A DNA stretch of 64,000 bases, from assembly GCA_038251405.1 (NCBI GenBank), contig JBBSBH010000019.1, positions 1-64,000 on the forward strand. The letters are read 5' to 3'. The stretch's first letter is position 1, and each line of letters begins with the position of its first letter. Shown here piece by piece: positions 44,832 through 53,671 of the stretch. Source of the stretch: JADJLQ01 sp038251405. GTDB taxonomy: Bacteria; Bacteroidota; Bacteroidia; Chitinophagales; Saprospiraceae. Below the pieces are notes generated by a model, which was not told the origin of the DNA, ran no database searches, and saw only the letters and a program-made list of their open reading frames with translations. A program made the translations under genes and the position numbers.

Positions 44832-47800
44832 TCACCGCATGATCACCACATATCCCTTCACTGGAGCCGACTGCGATCCCAAATCAAGCAAGTAATAATA
44901 AGTCCCTTCAGGTAATGGTTGGCCACTGGTATTCACACCCTCCCAATTGTTTTGATAGTCATTGGATTTGTAAACCACATCACCCCACCTATTGAACACC
45001 GTTAGCTTAGTGGGCTTAGGGCCAAATGCATCGGGGCATTTTTTCAAAGCCTCTACTATAAAATACCTGTTTGCTCCTGTAGGGCCTGTGGGAAATATTA
45101 CATTGGGTAGTACCAGGGAATTCCTATCGTTACACGGAGCTTCTACATCAAACTCTATAGTGGAGGTTTGGCACTGGTCAGGGCAGTCTGTAAGACATAC
45201 TTTATAGTTTAATTTTTCTTTTCCTGATGCACCTTTCACAGGGGTATAAGTGCCTTTACCAGTACTATTGGAAAAAAGAAGATTCCCATTTAATGGGTTG
45301 TCAATGGTAATATTTTGCGAAAGATTTGAAGGCACTTGATCGTTTTTTAAAACATCAAATAAAGCAGGAGTCTGGTACTTTACAATGATCACATCAGCTG
45401 CAAGATTTAAACTACTGGCCGTACAATTGTTAGCCACCAACCGAACTGGCCAGCTCTCCAGCGTTAGCTGTGGCGCCAATGGATTAGTAATCTTTACCGT
45501 ATAGGTGCCTGCATCAGCTGAAGTCAATGGTGCAAATGGCAGTTTATTTGATCCTTTGATGGTCTTATATATTACACCATTTTTGTACCAAGTGTAAGTA
45601 CTGGTGGTGACTGTATCGTCTATTTTGAGATCTAGTGTATAGGAGGTATTAGAGGTGAAGAGGATGGTGGTGTCGGTGTAGATTTTTTGTTGTGGGGCGT
45701 AACGGATGGTATCGGATATACTTCCCTTGTTAATAATATTTATCAAATTGATATTGAATTCGAGATTTGGAATAATACTCGAAAAAGTAAATTTATTGTT
45801 TTCACCATAAAGAAATGAAAATTTGGGTAATTTATCGAATTTTGGAATGATGTTAGAGAGTTGATTGTATGATGCATTAAGATTCTGAAGATTAGTCGCT
45901 ATATTAAAATTTGGAATTGACCCAGTTAGTTGATTATCGTCAACATTAATTTGTCTAATCAATGGCATTTTATCGAAATTAGGAATTTCTCCAGTAAATT
46001 GATTTCTGCTTAAATGAATTCTATCTATTAAAGGCATTTTATCAAAATTGGGAATGGATCCAGTTAATTTATTTTCATAGCATCCAAGCCTATAAAGTTT
46101 AGGTAATTTATCAAAATTAGGAAGGATTCCAGTTAACTGATTGCCTTCTAAAGCAAGATAATTCAACTGTGGCAACTTAGAAAAATCAGGAATGCTACCA
46201 GAAAAAAGATTTTCTTCCAATCTTAAAGTTTGAAGTGCAGGCAAGTCTATATCTGGTATTGATCCAGTTAATTTATTCCCCCTCAAATTTAAATAAGTTA
46301 GACTTTTTAAATTTATTTGTACAAATTTTCCTTGCAAATTATTTCCGATGCAACAATTAGATCTCGAGGTATCGTTCAATCGAATTTCAGTTACACAGCC
46401 ATCACTATTTATTGATATTCCCCACCATAAATTTATCGGTTCACTCAAATCCCATTTTTTCCACCAGTTATTACCCCCAGTTGCATTATAAAACTTTATC
46501 AATTCCAAGCTATCACTTTTCCTATCACATACCAGCGCAGGCAATGCTTGCAATCGAATATCATAGCTCTCCAGGGTCAGCTGCGGTGCCAGAGGGTTAG
46601 TAATCTTTACTGTATATGTGCCATTATCGCCAGATGTAAATGATGTGAATGGTAGTTTATTCGATCCTTTGATATTTTTGTATAGTACACGATTTTTATA
46701 CCAGGTGTAGGTGCTGGTGGTGACGGTATCGTCAATTTTGAGATCCAAGATATAAGGAGAGTTGGGGGATATGGTGATAACAGTATCAGTGTAGATCTTT
46801 TTTTGTGGTGCATAGATGAGCGTATCAAAATTACATGTAGGACAATCCTTATTAATAATATCTGTCTGAGTTTTGTTTTGTGAAATATTGCGAATTAAGT
46901 GATTGAATGTAAGATTGTTTTCCTGGACAGTTAAGAAAGAAATTTTAGGATTGTTTATATAAAAAGAAGGTAATGTACCACTCAATTCATTATTGTGCAG
47001 CCATAAATTAATCAAATCTTTATGATTACTAAAACCAGGAATTAAGCCCGTTAATTTATTGTCATTTAGTTGAAGTATTTGAAGATGACTATTAAATGAA
47101 AAGGACGGAATATTTTTTACTAAATTATTGAACGAAAACCTAAGATTTATCAAATCAAGACAGTTATTGAAGCTGGGGATTATTCCAGTCAATTGGTTCT
47201 GTGAAATATCGATATCAATTAATTTTATGGTTTTGTCAAAAGGAGGAATGGAACCTGACAATTTATTATTTGGAAAAGAAATAATTTCTAATGAAAGAGT
47301 CTTATCAAAATTAGGTATTACTCCATTAAGTTGATTTGAGCCAAGTCTTATATTTTTAAGTTTAGGTAAATTAAAATTGGGAATGGCTCCGGATAATTGA
47401 TTATTATTTAGAAATAAAGCAATAATTTCAGGAGTGCTTTCTAAATTTGGAATTGTACCAGTCAACTGATTTTCAAACAGAAATAAATAATAAACCTTTG
47501 GTAATTTATCAAAATCTGGAATTGAACCAGTCAGTTTATTGCCATATAAAATTAATTCGCCCAGTTTCGGCAGATCATAATTTGGAATTGAGCCTGTCAA
47601 TTGATTATGATTTAGATATAGTGCTTTAAGGCCCTTAAGATTTACAAAATTTGGAATAGTTCCACTTAATTCGTTAGTCGCTAGACCTAACGTTTCAAGA
47701 TTTGGCAATTTGGCAAAATTGGGAATGTTCCCTGATAATTTATTCACTTGTAGCCCAAGTGCTATAAGTGATGGCAAATTAAGGTCAGGAATAAATCCTA

Positions 47801-50204
47801 CTAAGTTATTTCCACACCAACACCCAGGGGTACTATGATTCTGATCTAAACTTATTACACATCCATCGCTGTTAAGTTCAACTCCCCACCATGTATTTAT
47901 TGGTTTACTCAAATCCCATTTTGTTGTCCAGTTAGGACCTCCAGTCGCATTATAAAACTTTACCAATTCCAAACTATCACTCCTTCTATCGCAGACTAGG
48001 CTAGGCAAGGCTAGTAATCGAATATCATAGCTTTCCAGAGTCAGTTGCGGTGCCAGTGGATTAGCAATCTTTACAGTATAAGTGCCATTATCGGCAGATG
48101 TAAATGATGTGAAGGATAGCTTATTTGATCCTTTGGTGGTTTTGTAGAGTATTCCATTTTTGTACCAGGTATAGGCGCTGGTGGTAATGGTGTCGTCTAT
48201 TTTGAGGTCGAGGGTGTAGGAGGTATTAGATAAAATAAGGATAGTAGTGTCGGAATATATCTTTTGTTGTGGGGCGTATTTAAAAGTGCTGATCAGTGTT
48301 TCAAAAATTTTAATATTTCTAACTAAACCAGTAAATGTGTATTTATTGTCATAGATATCAAAACTTCGAAGATTAACAAGATTATTAAAATTAGAGAGAC
48401 TGCCGCCAAATAAGTTGCTAGCTAAATTTAAATATTGAAGATCAGGGATTTTATCAAAATTAGGCACTTCGCCACTTAATTTATTCGGCCCCAAATCCAA
48501 CGTTTTCAGTTTAGGTAGTTTATCAAAATTAGGTATACCGCCAGTGAATTGATTCCAGGATAGATTATAAGTTAAAAGATCGGGAAGCTTGTCAAAATTT
48601 GGTAAGGATCCACTCAGTTCATTATGACTGAGTTCTAAATATTGAAGTCTTAGTAAATTGTCAAAATTGGGTGTTGTTCCAACCAATTGATTTTCAACTA
48701 AATTCAGGACAGTTAATTTTGGAATTTTGTTGAAATTAGGGATAGATCCATTAAGTTGGTTACTGTTTAGATCTAGAAGGTCTAGATTAGGAAGTAAATT
48801 AAAATTCGGTATGGCTCCAATTAATTTATTCGCCTCTAGCCTTAATTTACTAAGTTTAGGTAACCCAAAGTTCGGTATGTTGCCTATTAGTTGATTGAAA
48901 GATAAATCGATGTCACCCATATCGGGGCATTTGTTAAAAAAAGGTATTGAACTTGTAAGCGTATTGCCCCTTAAATTTAATTGTGAAAGTTTTGGAAGAT
49001 TAGAAAAATTAGGAACTGCCCCGGACAATTTATTATTAATTAAACTCAACTCTTGTAGCTCAGAAAGAACCAGGTCAGGAATCGACCCTTGCAGTTTATT
49101 GGCAATTAATACTATTTTCGTAACACAACCCTCAAAATTAAATTGTATTCCTTGCCAGGTACTTATTTGCTTGGATAAATCCCATTTTATTGGCGACCAA
49201 TTTGCCCCACCAGTTGCATTATAAAACTTCACCAATTCCATAGAATCATTCCTCCTATCACATACGAGGCTCGACCCTTCCACCAACCGTATCGGCCAGC
49301 TCTCCAGCGTCAGCTGAGGTGCCAATGAATTTGAGATCTTCAACGTATATGTACCTGCATCAGCTGAGGTGAATGATGCAAATGGAAGTTTATTTGATCC
49401 TTTGATTGTCTTATATAGTACACCATTTTTATACCAGGTATAGGTACTGGTGGTAACGGTATCGTCTATTTTGAGATCGAGCGTATAGGAAGTATTTGAA
49501 GTGATGAGGATTGTGGCGTCGGTGTATATTTTTTGTTGTGGGGCATAGGTGAAATTGCTTGCTTCCCATTTATTTTTTACAAAAATCAAGTCAGTCAATT
49601 TAGCTTGATTTTGTACGATACCGTCAAATGTAAATCTGTTGTCATTGAAAAGTGCTAGTCTAAATTGAGGGCTATTTGCACCAAAGTCAGGAATAAGTCC
49701 ATTGAAATTATTATCATCCACCCAGAATTCCAGTAAGCGATTGTTGATGGTTAAGTCTGGCAAATTGCCATAGAATATATTATGGCTTATTTTCAAAGTA
49801 TGCAGAAGTGGGGAGTTTTTAAAATTCGCTATTGTCCCTGTCAATTTATTAAATCTTAGATCCAGAAAATTTAAGTTTGGAAGATTAACATCTGTCCAGG
49901 TTCCCATCAAATTATTTTGTTGTAAAGAAATATTTTGAACGCAACCATCTGAAGTAAAAGACAAACCATACCACTGAGTTATTGGCTTACTCAAATCCCA
50001 TTTATTAGACCAACCACTTCCGCCAGTAGCATTATAAAGTTTCACTAACTCGAGAGAATCACTTTTCCTATCACATATAAAATGAGGTGCTAAAGATGTC
50101 TCCCTGGCTTTATCATATGGCTTAAAGGAAAAGTCAGATCGCAATATCCAGGCCAAGGCACCTGTGAGTATCAAAAGGGGGATCCAAAGGGAAATGCGCA
50201 TCAT
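44832..50204 (-). CDS. Giant T9SS type B surface protein with four LRR blocks separated by Ig-like units
   Basis: 1790 residues. Four modules each contain a cap (CDRRSDSLELVKFYNATGG, then W..KWDLSKPI), a block of leucine-rich repeats of the form NFDKLPKLxxLxLxxNxLxGxIP with a period of about 21-23 residues, and an Ig-like unit (YAPQQKIYTDT ... LTLESWPIRLV). Caps fall near residues 44, 315, 735 and 1220. A tail domain (about 1590-1690) and a type B sorting domain (NRWGDVVYKSNDYQNNWEG) end the protein. It lacks the cohesin and SprB-like repeats of its neighbour at 40277. It is likely a surface adhesin or recognition protein; the ligand is unknown. Confidence 0.92.
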   Translation of the reverse strand: MMRISLWIPLLILTGALAWILRSDFSFKPYDKARETSLAPHFICDRKSDSLELVKLYNATGGSGWSNKWDLSKPITQWYGLSFTSDGCVQNISLQQNNLMGTWTDVNLPNLNFLDLRFNKLTGTIANFKNSPLLHTLKISHNIFYGNLPDLTINNRLLEFWVDDNNFNGLIPDFGANSPQFRLALFNDNRFTFDGIVQNQAKLTDLIFVKNKWEASNFTYAPQQKIYTDATILITSNTSYTLDLKIDDTVTTSTYTWYKNGVLYKTIKGSNKLPFASFTSADAGTYTLKISNSLAPQLTLESWPIRLVEGSSLVCDRRNDSMELVKFYNATGGANWSPIKWDLSKQISTWQGIQFNFEGCVTKIVLIANKLQGSIPDLVLSELQELSLINNKLSGAVPNFSNLPKLSQLNLRGNTLTSSIPFFNKCPDMGDIDLSFNQLIGNIPNFGLPKLSKLRLEANKLIGAIPNFNLLPNLDLLDLNSNQLNGSIPNFNKIPKLTVLNLVENQLVGTTPNFDNLLRLQYLELSHNELSGSLPNFDKLPDLLTYNLSWNQFTGGIPNFDKLPKLKTLDLGPNKLSGEVPNFDKIPDLQYLNLASNLFGGSLSNFNNLVNLRSFDIYDNKYTFTGLVRNIKIFETLISTFKYAPQQKIYSDTTILILSNTSYTLDLKIDDTITTSAYTWYKNGILYKTTKGSNKLSFTSFTSADNGTYTVKIANPLAPQLTLESYDIRLLALPSLVCDRRSDSLELVKFYNATGGPNWTTKWDLSKPINTWWGVELNSDGCVISLDQNHSTPGCWCGNNLVGFIPDLNLPSLIALGLQVNKLSGNIPNFAKLPNLETLGLATNELSGTIPNFVNLKGLKALYLNHNQLTGSIPNYDLPKLGELILYGNKLTGSIPDFDKLPKVYYLFLFENQLTGTIPNLESTPEIIALFLNNNQLSGAIPNFNLPKLKNIRLGSNQLNGVIPNFDKTLSLEIISFPNNKLSGSIPPFDKTIKLIDIDISQNQLTGIIPSFNNCLDLINLRFSFNNLVKNIPSFSFNSHLQILQLNDNKLTGLIPGFSNHKDLINLWLHNNELSGTLPSFYINNPKISFLTVQENNLTFNHLIRNISQNKTQTDIINKDCPTCNFDTLIYAPQKKIYTDTVITISPNSPYILDLKIDDTVTTSTYTWYKNRVLYKNIKGSNKLPFTSFTSGDNGTYTVKITNPLAPQLTLESYDIRLQALPALVCDRKSDSLELIKFYNATGGNNWWKKWDLSEPINLWWGISINSDGCVTEIRLNDTSRSNCCIGNNLQGKFVQINLKSLTYLNLRGNKLTGSIPDIDLPALQTLRLEENLFSGSIPDFSKLPQLNYLALEGNQLTGILPNFDKLPKLYRLGCYENKLTGSIPNFDKMPLIDRIHLSRNQFTGEIPNFDKMPLIRQINVDDNQLTGSIPNFNIATNLQNLNASYNQLSNIIPKFDKLPKFSFLYGENNKFTFSSIIPNLEFNINLINIINKGSISDTIRYAPQQKIYTDTTILFTSNTSYTLDLKIDDTVTTSTYTWYKNGVIYKTIKGSNKLPFAPLTSADAGTYTVKITNPLAPQLTLESWPVRLVANNCTASSLNLAADVIIVKYQTPALFDVLKNDQVPSNLSQNITIDNPLNGNLLFSNSTGKGTYTPVKGASGKEKLNYKVCLTDCPDQCQTSTIEFDVEAPCNDRNSLVLPNVIFPTGPTGANRYFIVEALKKCPDAFGPKPTKLTVFNRWGDVVYKSNDYQNNWEGVNTSGQPLPEGTYYYLLDLGSQSAPVKGYVVIMR

Positions 50205-50608
50205 GTAAATATAAAATTAAAAGATGAAGGAAAAGAAGGGCTAAAAGGGGAAGGGTTAAAAGGCAAAAGGCGAAGGGGGGAACGGGGGAACGGCGAAGGG
50301 GGGAACGGGGAAGGGCAAAAGGTGAAGGGGGGAACGGTGAAAGGGCTAAAGCTTTTTTGCAACACCGCCATGGTGGGAACAAGTACGGTGTTTCCTTCGG
50401 AGTTTTGGTAATAGTGAATGGATGAGAGAGCTTTAGCATTATTGATGGTAACTTCCTTATTACCCTCTGTTGCTTTGGACAGGCTTAGTTGGTAAGTAAT
50501 GTCAGCCTTGGGAGTTTTTGTTTTGGAGTTGAAAAGAGATGTTTGGCCATGAACAATTCCAAAAGAAAATGCTATAATAATGGATAGGTAGAGATTTGAC
50601 TTTTTCAT
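50201..50608 (-). pseudogene. Exported protein truncated by a G/C-rich repeat tract
   Basis: The first 85 residues look like a normal exported protein: signal peptide ending GIVHGQ, then KADITYQLSLSKATEGNKEV and NSEGNTVLVPTMAVLQK. From about residue 87 the frame runs through the repeat tract at 50222-50352 and becomes a P/F/S low-complexity string (SPFPPSPFPRSP). It ends FNFIFT, the same junction ending as the ORF at 44521, and overlaps the giant gene's start by 4 nt. The family of the N-terminal part is unknown; the C-terminus appears lost. Confidence 0.6.
50222..50352. repeat. Purine-rich 7-8-nt repeat tract with many G-runs
   Basis: On the plus strand the pattern GG(N)GAA recurs about every 7-8 nt with runs of three to six G (for example GGCGAAGGGGGGAACGG). 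It stands out from the AT-rich surroundings and has enough G-runs to form G-quadruplexes. It lies on the template strand of the truncated gene and begins about 20 nt from the giant gene's start codon. Confidence 0.8.
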
Positions 50609-50650
50609 TTATATATTTTAAAAGGATTTGGGTTAATGTATCTAATACCT

Positions 50651-50995
50651 TTAATGGATTCTAGTCATATTAATATTGCCTAAAATAATACCTACTATTG
50701 TACCCGTTCCATCCAATGTAATATGATTTTCATCGTGTATTTTAAGCCCAAATTGAAAACTGGCTGACTTATCAGTTTTAGCCCAATATTCAAATATGCT
50801 GCAGTTATCTTTTGTGTGCCAGAAAAATCCACTGAAACCACCATATACCATGTCTCCATTCTGTGATAAAATCATTCTTATACCTAAATCTTCCTCTTCC
50901 CATGTCCCTACGAGATTGCAGTCAGCAGAATTAGATTGTTTCGTACAGGAAAGTAGTGTGGTGATGAAGAAAATAAGTAAGCAAAAACGTTTCAT
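50651..50995 (-). CDS. Small lipoprotein with lipocalin-like fold (1 of 3)
   Basis: 114 residues from the ATG at 50995, where the lipoprotein signal starts (MKRFCLLIFFITTLLSC, C17). The mature part begins DCNLVGTWEEEDLGIRM and alternates short strands, as in lipocalin-like domains of Bacteroidota lipoproteins. It resembles the two genes that precede it in GTW and NGDM/NADGT positions. Confidence 0.75.
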   Translation of the reverse strand: MKRFCLLIFFITTLLSCTKQSNSADCNLVGTWEEEDLGIRMILSQNGDMVYGGFSGFFWHTKDNCSIFEYWAKTDKSASFQFGLKIHDENHITLDGTGTIVGIILGNINMTRIH

Positions 50996-51044
50996 GTTTT
51001 TTTTTTGATATTTAAAGTTGAATAATAAAGATTTAGCAATGGGT

Positions 51045-51383
51045 TTAATGTAGTCTTTTAAAAAGTTGGTGTTCATACCTCACAGGATAGTCTGTATTGT
51101 GTTCCATTAATTTTATATCCAATACCTCCTCATTTAGAATACCTACACTATATTTAAATCTATAGTTTTGACCTGGCCAGCTAATTTCCAGGGTCGATGA
51201 TTCCAGCTCATACTCCCACCTGGACAAAGACCCCTCCAGTAAAAGTGTTCCGTTAGGATTGATAGACATGATATAACCATCTTCCTGGTCTACCCAATCA
51301 CCTACGATGGATAGAGAATGATCTTCTTTAGTACAATTCATCAAAAATGGAATCACCAGTAATAAAGTGTATAATTTTTTCAT
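51045..51383 (-). CDS. Small lipoprotein with lipocalin-like fold (2 of 3)
   Basis: 112 residues from the ATG at 51383 (MKKLYTLLLVIPFLMNC, lipidated C17). The mature part reads SIVGDWVDQEDGYIMSINPNGTLLLEG, sharing the G(D/T)W...NGT layout of its neighbours. No enzymatic motif is visible. It lies in tandem with the genes on both sides. Confidence 0.75.
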   Translation of the reverse strand: MKKLYTLLLVIPFLMNCTKEDHSLSIVGDWVDQEDGYIMSINPNGTLLLEGSLSRWEYELESSTLEISWPGQNYRFKYSVGILNEEVLDIKLMEHNTDYPVRYEHQLFKRLH

Positions 51384-51402
51384 AATTTGGAGAGTTAAGC
51401 GA

Positions 51403-51768
51403 TTATTTGATTTTGTGTAATTCAAGTTTTTCGTGGTACTCGAATGGACTGGTAGCTATGTTTTTATTGGAATATTCCAGTATCATAGTATTGCCATCAA
51501 ATGACAGGATTTCCAGTTTGGTGTACACCCCTTTATTGTATTTAAACACGAACTCCAATGAAGTGCAATCCCCTCGCCAGGTGTAGTCGTTATTGGCCTC
51601 ATATTGCATGGTGCCATCAGCATTTAGGATCAGAGTAAACCCCTTGGCTACCTGGCCGCTATCAGATTTTATTTCTTGCACCCAGGTGCCGGCAAGGTCA
51701 CATTCAATTGGGTTTTGTTTGGAGCAGCTAAAAAGGATGAAACTAAGTGCAATAAGTACGATTTTCAT
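51403..51768 (-). CDS. Small lipoprotein with lipocalin-like fold (3 of 3)
   Basis: 121 residues from the ATG at 51768 (MKIVLIALSFILFSC, C15). The mature part ECDLAGTWVQEIKSD and FTLILNADGTMQYEAN is the clearest match to a lipocalin-like domain. It is the first gene of the three-gene tandem set; spacings are 19 and 49 nt, so a single transcript is likely. Confidence 0.78.
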   Translation of the reverse strand: MKIVLIALSFILFSCSKQNPIECDLAGTWVQEIKSDSGQVAKGFTLILNADGTMQYEANNDYTWRGDCTSLEFVFKYNKGVYTKLEILSFDGNTMILEYSNKNIATSPFEYHEKLELHKIK

Positions 51769-51877
51769 ATCTATGTTTTTAATTGGTTTCATAGATATAT
51801 TGCAGATTTAAAGGAATGTTAACAGGGATGTAGTAATTTTTTTTTGGAATTATGGGTAGGGCTTATTATAGTGATTC

Positions 51878-52005
51878 CAATGGCTGAAGCCATTATTTTA
51901 TTTTGAATTGATTTGGCTAAAGCCAATCAGGACTGATTTTAATTTGCCTCCAGCTGAAGCTGGAGGGAATTGGCTGGAGGCAATTGGCTGGAGGCAATCG
52001 GAGAC
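51878..52005. repeat. Left direct repeat unit with three palindromes
   Basis: This contains GGCTGAAGCC (51881-51890), TTGGCTAAAGCCAA (51913-51926) and a long hairpin with arms TTTGCCTCCAGCT and AGCTGGAGG (51943-51968), then GGCTGGAGGCAATT-type fragments. A closely similar unit in the same orientation starts at 53371, and weaker similarity continues for another ~100 nt on both sides. Confidence 0.85.
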
Positions 52006-52304
52006 CGGAGGCAATTTGGAAACTGTAGCCAATAAACCATAGTGATTAAACCCAATATTTGCAATACCACATTTAATATCGCACGGAAGGCTGACAAACA
52101 ATTGAATAATAATAATTTGCAAAGGTCAAGGCAATAGACTAAAGAAAAATAATATTTAGCGGAGAATATCTATAATGGAAATAAATTTTGCATCTGACAC
52201 TATCTTAATCAAAGCATGATCTGTATTTGCTTCCATCTTTAGCTGAAGGCAAATACAATGGAATGATGGAATGATTCATTTTGCCTTACTAATTAAACCC
52301 AATT

Positions 52305-52647
52305 TTTGCAGCTGGAGGCAAATACAAAAGATCAAATGGCTTTAGCCATTTTCTATCTTCAATTTATTTGGATTTTAATAATTCTGGTATTTGACACCAT
52401 GTTTTAATACCAGCATGATTTCAATTGCATTTGCCTCCAGCTTCAGCTGGAGGCAAATGCAATAGATCAAATGGCTTTAGCCATTTTTATCGCTAATTAA
52501 GAATTACAATAGCTCTGGTATTGCCACCAAGTTTTATTACCAGCATGATTTCAATTTTTTGCCTCCAGCTTCAGCTGGAGGCAAATACAACAGATCAAAT
52601 GGCTTTAGCCAAAAATTAAATAAGAATAATTTTGACTTTAGTCAAAA
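52305..52647. repeat. Tandem units of about 130 nt carrying two or three hairpins each
   Basis: Three copies are recognised by AGCTGGAGGCAAA at 52310, 52445 and 52573 (spacings 135 and 128), each followed about 15-20 nt later by GGCTTTAGCC. Between copies lies CTGGTATT...AATACCAG and GCATGATTTCAAT, also repeated. The long hairpin (52430-52457 and 52558-52585) has perfect 13-bp arms TTTGCCTCCAGCT/AGCTGGAGGCAAA with a 2-nt loop. The last unit ends with TTTTGACTTTAGTCAAAA at 52630-52647. Confidence 0.85.
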
Positions 52648-52805
52648 AATACATGTCCTTAATAAGGGGCTATTGGAAAGCTGAGGACAATTTGATCCTC
52701 CCTTGGTTAAACTATGTATTTGCAATTAGGAGTAAATCGCCGGGAAGGGCTGGCAAAAAATTTTGCTGGCCAAAATAGCAGGTTTTACCACAAGTATATT
52801 GTCAT

Positions 52806-52896
52806 TTTGCCTCCAGCTTCAGCAGGAGGCAAATGAAAATTGATTATCGGCTTTAGCCAAATATTAAAAAAAAGATAATTTTGACTTCAGTCAAAA
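52806..52896. repeat. Hairpin unit immediately upstream of the transposase
   Basis: In order: the long hairpin (52806-52833, one arm mismatch), GGCTTTAGCC (52849-52858) and TTTTGACTTCAGTCAAAA (52879-52896), then A-rich sequence and the transposase ATG at 52903. It is nearly identical in order and spacing to 53672-53761. Confidence 0.85.
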
Positions 52897-52902
52897 AAAA
52901 AC

Positions 52903-53340
52903 ATGCCCTATATCAGTGTCTATATTCATTTTGTGTGGAGTACTAAAAATAGAGCTCCATTTTTAAATACAAAAGAACTAAGGACTTCCATGTGGAATCA
53001 CATTCGTGAAAATGCAAAAACGAAAGACATTTATATTGATGCTATCAATGGATATAGCGATCATTGTCACTGCCTGATATCATTGGGGAAAGATCAGACG
53101 CTCCAAAAAGTGATGCAATTAGTCAAGGGAGAATCATCCTTTTGGATAAATCAACAGAAATTATTAAAGTATAAATTTGAATGGCAAAATGAATATTTCG
53201 CTTTGTCTGTTTCCCGATCAGTCATGGATAAGACGAGGTCTTATATCGCTAATCAAGAAGTCCACCATTTCAAACAGACATTTAACAATGAAGTAGGTGA
53301 ATTAATTGAAAAATATGGATTTCAAAAATTTGATGATTAA
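52903..53340 (+). CDS. Y1-transposase of the RAYT / IS200-like type
   Basis: 145 residues. The HUH motif is H54-C-H56 in YSDHCHCLISL; the catalytic tyrosine is Y114 in RSYIANQEVHHFKQTF. The start SVYIHFVWSTKNRAPFL is typical of the IS200-like superfamily. No tnpB partner is present. It is embedded in palindromic repeats on both sides, as are REP-associated tyrosine transposases, which cut single-stranded DNA at hairpins. The reading frame is intact, so the protein may be active. Confidence 0.92.
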   Translation: MPYISVYIHFVWSTKNRAPFLNTKELRTSMWNHIRENAKTKDIYIDAINGYSDHCHCLISLGKDQTLQKVMQLVKGESSFWINQQKLLKYKFEWQNEYFALSVSRSVMDKTRSYIANQEVHHFKQTFNNEVGELIEKYGFQKFDD

Positions 53341-53370
53341 ACTGGGTACTGGCTTAGCCTAGTGATCCTA

Positions 53371-53490
53371 ATGGCTGAAGCCATTATTTTATTTTCAATT
53401 GGTTTGGCTAAAGCCTATGCCCATTTAATTCAATTGCCTCCAGCTGAAGCTGGAGGCAATTGGGTGAAGGCAATTGGCTGGAGGCAATTA
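53371..53490. repeat. Right direct repeat unit with palindromes
   Basis: GGCTGAAGCC (53373-53382), TTTGGCTAAAGCC (from 53403) and the hairpin TTGCCTCCAGCT/AGCTGGAGGCAA (about 53434-53459), then GGCTGGAGGCAATTAG. Order and orientation equal the left unit at 51878, about 1.49 kb away. Confidence 0.85.
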
Positions 53491-53671
53491 GACCTTCATC
53501 ATTAAATTCAGAATTGCAATTAGACAGCAAATTCTGCATGAAAGATTGACAAAACAATTGGAGGCCAGTTGTTTGTCAAGGTTTAACCAAATAGAATGAA
53601 GGAAATTAAGGGGTTTACAGGTGATAAATTATAATTGCAACAAATCTTTGTATTTGAAGGCATGCAGTCAA

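Noticed and set aside
45001..49230. Several plus-strand open frames across the giant LRR gene
   Set aside because: They are antisense to a strong coding frame with clear LRR and Ig periodicity and arise from its repetitive composition.
50134..50439. A minus-strand frame encoding a P/F/L-rich 101-residue peptide
   Set aside because: It is produced by the G-rich repeat tract in another frame and overlaps the giant gene start; it has no independent support.
52653..52778. A 41-codon frame beginning at the ATG that ends one repeat unit (MSLIRGYWKAED)
   Set aside because: The ATG belongs to the repeat border, the rest has no protein-like pattern, and it is more useful as evidence for the repeat boundary than as a gene.
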